From assembly GCF_963169125.1 (NCBI RefSeq), contig NC_084798.1, forward strand, positions 168,235,980-168,299,979: 64,000 bases of DNA, given 5' to 3'. The notes below the pieces were generated by a model that saw nothing but the letters and a program-made list of their open reading frames with translations, had not been told where the DNA came from and made no database searches. The translations under genes were made by a program, and so were the position numbers. This DNA is from Humulus lupulus (taxonomy: Eukaryota; Streptophyta; Magnoliopsida; Rosales; Cannabaceae). This document shows, one piece after another, positions 58,750 to 64,000 of the stretch (its first letter is position 1; the number at the start of each line of letters is the position of its first letter).

Positions 58750-59672
58750 TTATTCCTTCTTGGGAGGAACAGACTCGGCCTCTTCTCCTTTCTCCTCCTC
58801 GCCACCCGCCTCCAAGGTGGTGCCTGCGGTCACCTCTTATTCAGCCAATCGAACCTTCCATTTGGTCAAAAACTCTTCTTCCTTGTCCACTAGGAATGAG
58901 GTATCGATCTCAGGATTAAGCGACCACATTTTGTACATGGCTCGGCCGGTGGACAACTCTTTCTTTGCAATTTACTCATCGAGCATACGTTTCTTCTCTT
59001 CCTCAAGGATTTCATAGGCGGTGCTCTTCTCCTGTTTATGGTGCTTGATCTCAGCCTTGGCAGCGTCAAAGTCGGCCGTGTTGGTGTCAAGCTCCGCCTT
59101 TAGATGGCTGGCTTCATTCTCGGAGGAGGCGATTTTGTCTTGTGTAGCTTTGACGGCATCCTCTACCTTGGCCTGGGCTTCCCTGGCCTCTTTGAGCGAA
59201 TTTTCAGCTTTGGACTAGGCTCCCTTGGCCTCTTTCAGGTTGTCCTCAACCTGGATTCAAGCTTGATGGGCATCGTTAGCCAGTATCTCGCTAGCCACTA
59301 CGTTTGAGGATAACATGGAGCACTGACGCAAAAATCCAAGGAGGGCTTAAAGGGAAAAACTATAATAGTTAGCGAATAGAAAAATAACTGAAAATAAAGA
59401 GGTAAATAAGTAAAGCAGACTCACTGAAACCGCGAGCTCTAGAGACTGGTCAAAGAGAGTCGCGGTGTTGTCTCCAATCAAGAACCCGCACACGTTGTTG
59501 TCAAGGTTGCTACAGGAATGGCCATTCCGTGATAGCAGGCAGAGAACGAGTCGGCTCCTAAGGCTCCAGCCTTGTTTGCCAAAGGGTACTCTAATATATG
59601 TGGCATGGCGCAAAACTTGCGAACCACAGTTGGAGTCGGGGTACCCAATGACTTCAGGGCCTTGTGCTCTAT
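58750..59672 (-). pseudogene. Antisense ORF of element I, C-terminal exons (coiled coil)
   Basis: Minus strand. Upstream exon from 59672 (cut by element E) to 59425, where GDNTATLFDQSLELAVS is readable. A 102-bp intron 59424-59323 (GTGAGT...GCGTCAG, phase 0). Last exon 59322-58750, which opens CSMLSSNVVA. It is a Lys/Glu/Ala-rich coiled coil ending RAMYKMWSLNPEI, then an acidic tail. The last exon has four in-frame stops. Intron place and phase, the coiled coil and the (L/M)Y(N/K)(V/M)W segment match the antisense gene of element A. Function unknown. The Transposase_28 part, if present, lies beyond element E. Confidence 0.7.
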
Positions 59673-62295
59673 TGTAACGCCCTACTACCCAGGGACCGTT
59701 ATGTTGTGCATTTTAAACAGTGCTAAACTTACTAAACGAGCCATTTGGCCATAATCGTGTAACTAAGTGTGATTACGGTTTAGGGTTAAATTTTTTGGTT
59801 AAGATGCAACGTTTCACTAAAAATTTTACTGTATACATTGGGATCCCAAAATTATAATTTATAGGTTAATTACAATAAAATATTTACAACCAACTGACCT
59901 AAGCGGCAAAATAGGGTTTCACCCTAGTTCCTCTTTAAATGCTCGGCCGTGGCGGTCGAGCAGCCACATATGTACACATCGTCAACTAAGCTCTCCAACT
60001 CAAGGATGGTCCAGTTTTCTTTTGCCTTTACCTGCACCACATAGCACCCGTGAGCCAAAGTTCAGCAATAAAACTCAATATGCTCATGAACAAGTAATAA
60101 CATGTCACGGAATCATAATAGGAATGCCTAGTAGTAATAATCCTACTCATGCATGCAAGCAAGTTCAAATAAGTGATTATGGGCCCTGCCCGCCTGTATG
60201 GATGACTATCAAGTCAATCCTAAGTGAATATAATTAATTATTCTAGTAATCATGTTGGGGCTTGCAACCCATTCAGATAAGTGACTATGGAGTCATGAAC
60301 TTAAACTAGATAAGTGACTATGGAGTCATGAACTTAAACCAGATAAGTGACTATACAGTCACGACCTTAAACCAAATAAGTGACTATGGAGTCACGAACT
60401 TATATCAGATAAATGACTATGGAGTCACACACTTAAACCAGATAAGTGACTATGGAGTCACGAACTTAAACCAGATAAGCGACTATGGAGTCACGAACTT
60501 AAACCAGATAAGTTACTATGGAGTCACGCACTTGGGCTCTGCCCCCTAAGCCATGTGACATTACTGTGACCTAAGCCTTTTGCCCTAGCTCTAAGTAACT
60601 AGCCTTTAGACTAAACAAGCGCTTTTGTTTTTATTGAACTTAAGGTCGGTCAGGTATTTCATGCTTATGTTGATAATTCTTATGTCAATTAGATCTAATC
60701 TTTTCGGCTTGTGTTAAACATGCTAATACCGTTCTTGACTCATAAGCCAATACCATATTACTAGTGCTCAATATTACTGTCGAACTTGACTAATAAGTCA
60801 CAGCTTCATAGTCAATACTGACCCCATTGCCGATTCCTGACTCATAGGTCAGTTCCACTCACAAGTAAGTAGTGCAACCAGGCATATATCATATGTCAAA
60901 TATCCAAATACAAGGCATTCATCAGTATTAAGATCGTGCACAATTACAGAGACTCAAGCTCTGATCAATCTCATATTCAACATTCATGCCATGCCCTAAT
61001 CACGTGTATCTTATGCATCACATGAATCACATACTGGGTGCAGTTTTCTTACCTCTGGTCCAAGCACATGTTACATATAAACGAGCCACAAGCACGATCA
61101 TTTTCCAAGCCCTTAGTGATAACCTAGTCACCTCCATAATATAAAACCTCATCAAAATGAGTAAATAAATACTTCCAAACACAAGCCTAGCCTACGAGAC
61201 GTCGAATCCTACTCAACTGGGTAGTAGGATCAACCCTAAGCCCTTAGAATTAAGTTCCCATGACTAAAAATCAACTCTGGGAAAAACTACCCTTAAGCGT
61301 CGGGGCCCCCAACCCTTGTGTCGCGGCCCGCTTACCCATTAGCAACCTTCACCTTCTTCATCAAGCCTGGGCTGCGGCGCTGAAGAACAGGGTCGCGACC
61401 TCCGTTTTCTCCATTTAAAAACCTTCCATAAACCTACCCAAACATCTCCAAATCCAAAAGTCAAAGTTCCCAATCATCCTAATTATCCAATACTAATAAA
61501 ACCCAAGCTTCAATTCATTCAAAAACTCATAAAAACACAAAACCCAATCCAAGCTTAAAAACTTTAAAAAAATTAGAACTTAAAACTTGAATTACCTCTG
61601 ATTGAGTTGTTTCCCAACTAAATCCTCTGACAAAAAACTTTTAATCTTCCCTAGAATCATTATGCCTCGATCCTTGCCTGAATCCGAGTCCTAAAACTCA
61701 AGTTTCCTTCGAATATACGAACGGATGTCGAAAAGGGAAGGGGAAGGAGAGAGAACGTTCTGAATGTTTTTTTTAACTCTTACATGTTACTTCAAGCAAA
61801 TCCTAATGCTCGGGGTTCCAAAAACGCCCCCCGGGGTAAAATAGTCAAAATTCCCAGAATTCCCTCCTAATCTCACTAACTCCCAATTAATCATCAAATA
61901 TTTATTCCCATTACCCAATATCCCAGTAATGCGCTAAATACCCTTGACTAACTTTGAGTCAAGTATAAATCCCATTGTGACTTTCCCACTAGCTTGCTTC
62001 CTAGGATCGTCTCATGCTGAGTAACCCTAGCATAACCAAATAACAATGAAGCACCACACATATAGCATATATATGCCAAAAATGGCCAAAATATGAAAAT
62101 TTCTCAATTAAACAGAAATGGGCCCACATTCATATTTAATACACCTAAACACACATATCTAGTCATATTATGATATAACTCACATATTCACATAATGATA
62201 CACATAAATATCACATAATCATATAATTACATAATTTTCCATCCTGGCCCCCTAATTAAGGCCCTAAGCCTTATTAGGAAATTTGGGTCGTTACA
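59673..62295 (-). repeat. Element E 3' LTR (2623 bp)
   Basis: Plus strand starts TGTAACGCCCTAC and ends GGGTCGTTACA. The PPT-like sequence follows on the right, so the element is on the minus strand. It is inserted in the antisense ORF of element I (5 bases before it: TCTAT). Contains a 33-bp array (60275-60538), TGACT palindromes (60735-60860), GGTAAGAAAACTGCACCC (61035-61055, minus) and GC-rich pairs (61300-61400). Confidence 0.85.
60275..60538. repeat. 33-bp tandem array (8 units) in LTR E
   Basis: Eight units like AGATAAGTGACTATGGAGTC plus 13 bases, starting at 60275, 60308, 60341, 60374, 60407, 60440, 60473 and 60506. As 33 is a multiple of 3, a spurious open frame runs through it. Related but worn units occur in LTR C (24740-24960). 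Confidence 0.92.
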
Positions 62296-62744
62296 ATTAT
62301 CCCCTCCTTACAGAAATTTTGTCCTCGAAATTTAATGTAACTAGCTTGGAATATAAATTCTGCATAACTGATTCCAGTTCCCAGGTCGCTCCCTCGACCT
62401 CACTATTTTCGTATCTGTATAATACCTTAACCAAAGGTATAGCTTTATTTCTCCAAACTTTGTTAATTCTGTCTCATATCTTGACTGGCTATTCCTCATA
62501 GGATAACTTAGCCTCCAGTTTTAGATCCTCATAACTCAACAGATGAGTCTCATAAAACACATGTTTCCTCAACGTGGAAATATGAAATACACTGTATACG
62601 GTTGACAATGCTAAAATTAAGGTCAACCCAAAGGCAACCTGACTGATCCCATCCAGGATTTCAAACAGTCCTTGCTAATCTAGAGCTCAACTTGCCCTTA
62701 TCTCCTCACCCTTTTCCATGATGAGAATCTTAGGAAGATACAGT
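62296..62744 (-). pseudogene. pol: 3' end of pol (integrase tail) of element E
   Basis: Minus strand: VYSVFHISTLRKHVFYETHL, LSYEDLKLEAKLSYEE, then a chromodomain-like segment (VEGATWELESVM) and the conserved TTTCGAGGACAAAATTTCT motif; purine tract TAAGGAGGGGATAAT next to the LTR. It aligns with the end of element B pol (VFHVSMLWKYV, VEEVTWELE). Several stops. Cut at 62745 by LTR F. Confidence 0.8.
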
Positions 62745-64000
62745 TGTAATACCCCGAATTCTCCGATGTGGTTTAGTGGCGGTTTAGTAGGCCGGGAGGG
62801 GTGTAATTGTTTAATTATGCCATTAAATGAATATATGCATGTTTATGTGAATTATATTATAATATGATGATATATGCATGCATGTGGGTCCACATTTGAA
62901 ATATGATGCTATTTTGATAATTTGGCCCATTAAGGGTAAATTTGTGTATTTGGGTGCATGATGTGATTTGTGATTGAGATTCCATTATTATGGAGATATA
63001 TTCGAGCTATTCGGCATGAGACGGTCATCTTTAGTGGATTAGCGATTTTGTCATAACGGAGTCAACTTTGGGGTAATAGAAATGTTTATTTGATGATAAA
63101 TTGGGAATAGTTGAGATCAGGGTGAAATTCTGGAAGTTTTGACTATAATGTCCCCGGGGGTGTTTTCGGGACCCCGAGCATTAGGTTTTATTTGAGGTTA
63201 CTTAAGCTTGAAGTAGCTGTCAGATAGAACGTACGATTAGAAAACCTCTCGTTCTCCTTCGTTAGTTAATTTTTTACACCCGAAGCATATTTGAAGAAAT
63301 CTTGAGTTCTAGGAGTCGGAATCGAGCGAGGATCGAGGCACAGTGATCCTAGGAAAGATTAGAAGCTTCTTGACCGAAGGATGTGAATGAAAACAACCTA
63401 ATCAAAGGTAATCTAAGTTTAAATTTTTGAGTTTTTAGAGTTGCTAAGAATTGAATTGGACTCTGTGAATTGTTGAGTTTTCGATTCGCTTGAACCTTGG
63501 GTTTTGAGGGTTTTGATGCATTGGGAAGCTTGGGAACCTTGTTTTTATGATTGGGGAATGTTTAGGTATAATTTTGGAGGTTTTGAGAAGTTGAAAACAT
63601 GTTTTGGAATGGCCCAGAGTTGGGGGTCGCGGCCCTGTTCTTGGGGTGTCGCGGCCCTGTCTTGAAGAAGCAGGTGGGGCTTTTTGTGCTTGCTGGGCGC
63701 CACGGCCCTTGCTTCAGGGAACTCTGGGGGCCGCGGCCCAAGGTGCCAGGGCCGCAGCCCTTGCCCAGTTTGCTCCTTTTGACCCCGAGAACCTAGTTTT
63801 AGGCCTCGGGAGTGTCCCTACTACTTGGATTAGTTTGGATTGATCTCTCAGAGGCTAGATATTGGTTTAAGAACCTTTGATTATCATGTGATTGATGGTA
63901 TCCTATAATGTGTTATGATTAGGTAATCGCTAAAGGACTAAAAGCTAAACCGTTCTCAAGGGTTGTTCTTTTGATCATTCTAGCTCGAATTAGAGGTAAG
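62745..64000 (+). repeat. LTR F (runs off the window)
   Basis: Starts TGTAATACCCCGAATTCTCC; same family as LTR C and D. GC-rich pairs at 63622-63760. It ends with GAGGTAAG at the window edge, the start of the conserved GGTAAGAAAACTGCACC motif. Confidence 0.8.

Larger units (their letters stand above)
43231..59672 (+). mobile_element. Element I: Tat-lineage Ty3/gypsy retrotransposon (interrupted, extends past the E insertion)
   Basis: 5' LTR, primer site, gag, protease, reverse transcriptase, two RNase H regions, integrase, spacer and an antisense ORF at the 3' end. Insertions of LTR D, a CACTA element and LTR element E split it. The dual RNase H and 3' antisense ORF are Tat-lineage marks (family knowledge). 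The 3' LTR is not in the window. Confidence 0.82.

Noticed and set aside
58660..59218. Plus-strand open frames rich in Ser and Leu
   Set aside because: Opposite strand of the coiled-coil exon of the element I antisense ORF.
60328..60549. 73-codon open frame with ISDYGVTNLNQ repeats
   Set aside because: Produced by the 33-bp array, whose period is a multiple of three.
1..64000. CRISPR arrays, bacterial operons, rRNA or tRNA genes
   Set aside because: No spaced direct repeats of that type and no cloverleaf seen; the tandem arrays here are continuous and belong to LTRs.

Overview
This window is nuclear DNA from a flowering plant, most likely a eudicot. It shows Ty1/copia and Ty3/gypsy retrotransposons, CACTA transposons, GT-AG introns of about 80-110 bp and captured plant gene exons. 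I find no intact host gene, rRNA, tRNA or CRISPR. Almost every base lies in transposable elements inserted into one another, and nearly all coding regions carry stops or frameshifts.

Layout, left to right. A decayed Ty1/copia element runs along the + strand (11662-14651, resuming at 26635 and ending in its 3' LTR at 27306-28796). Its left part is cut by an LTR (G, 1-189 plus 10626-11661). G in turn holds a complete 10.4 kb non-autonomous gypsy/Tat-like element (A, 190-10620, minus strand, 5-bp duplication GCCTC). The copia pol is also split by a solo LTR (C, 24252-26629, duplication GAAAA), which was itself hit 4 bp from its end by a complete chromovirus-like gypsy element (B, 14656-24250). 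A CACTA transposase fragment follows (28850-30282), then an AT-rich stretch and a 1239-bp tandemly repeated unit (J). The second J copy is split by solo LTR X (32508-33386 and 41573-43055, duplication GTAAT), which holds gypsy element H (33387-41567, minus, duplication CCTAA). From 43231 to at least 59672 lies a long Tat-lineage gypsy element (I, + strand). It is interrupted by solo LTR D (46500-48915, duplication AGAGG), by a CACTA element (50195-55354, duplication ATC) and by an LTR element (E, from 59673), which is followed by LTR F running off the window.

Three things stand out. First, elements A and I each carry an antisense, intron-containing gene at the 3' end; in A it has its own TATA box and a Transposase_28-like domain, and the last intron and C-terminal coiled coil match between A and I. 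Second, the CACTA element carries host gene exons with introns: two CTP synthase exons and one exon of a Ycf45/SpoIIIAA-like ATPase. Third, the LTRs of several families share conserved modules: short palindromes in pairs, and a block that looks like a spliced leader intron.

Element A lacks reverse transcriptase, RNase H and integrase, so it would need proteins supplied by a relative. Duplicated target sites give the relative order of insertion for most elements.
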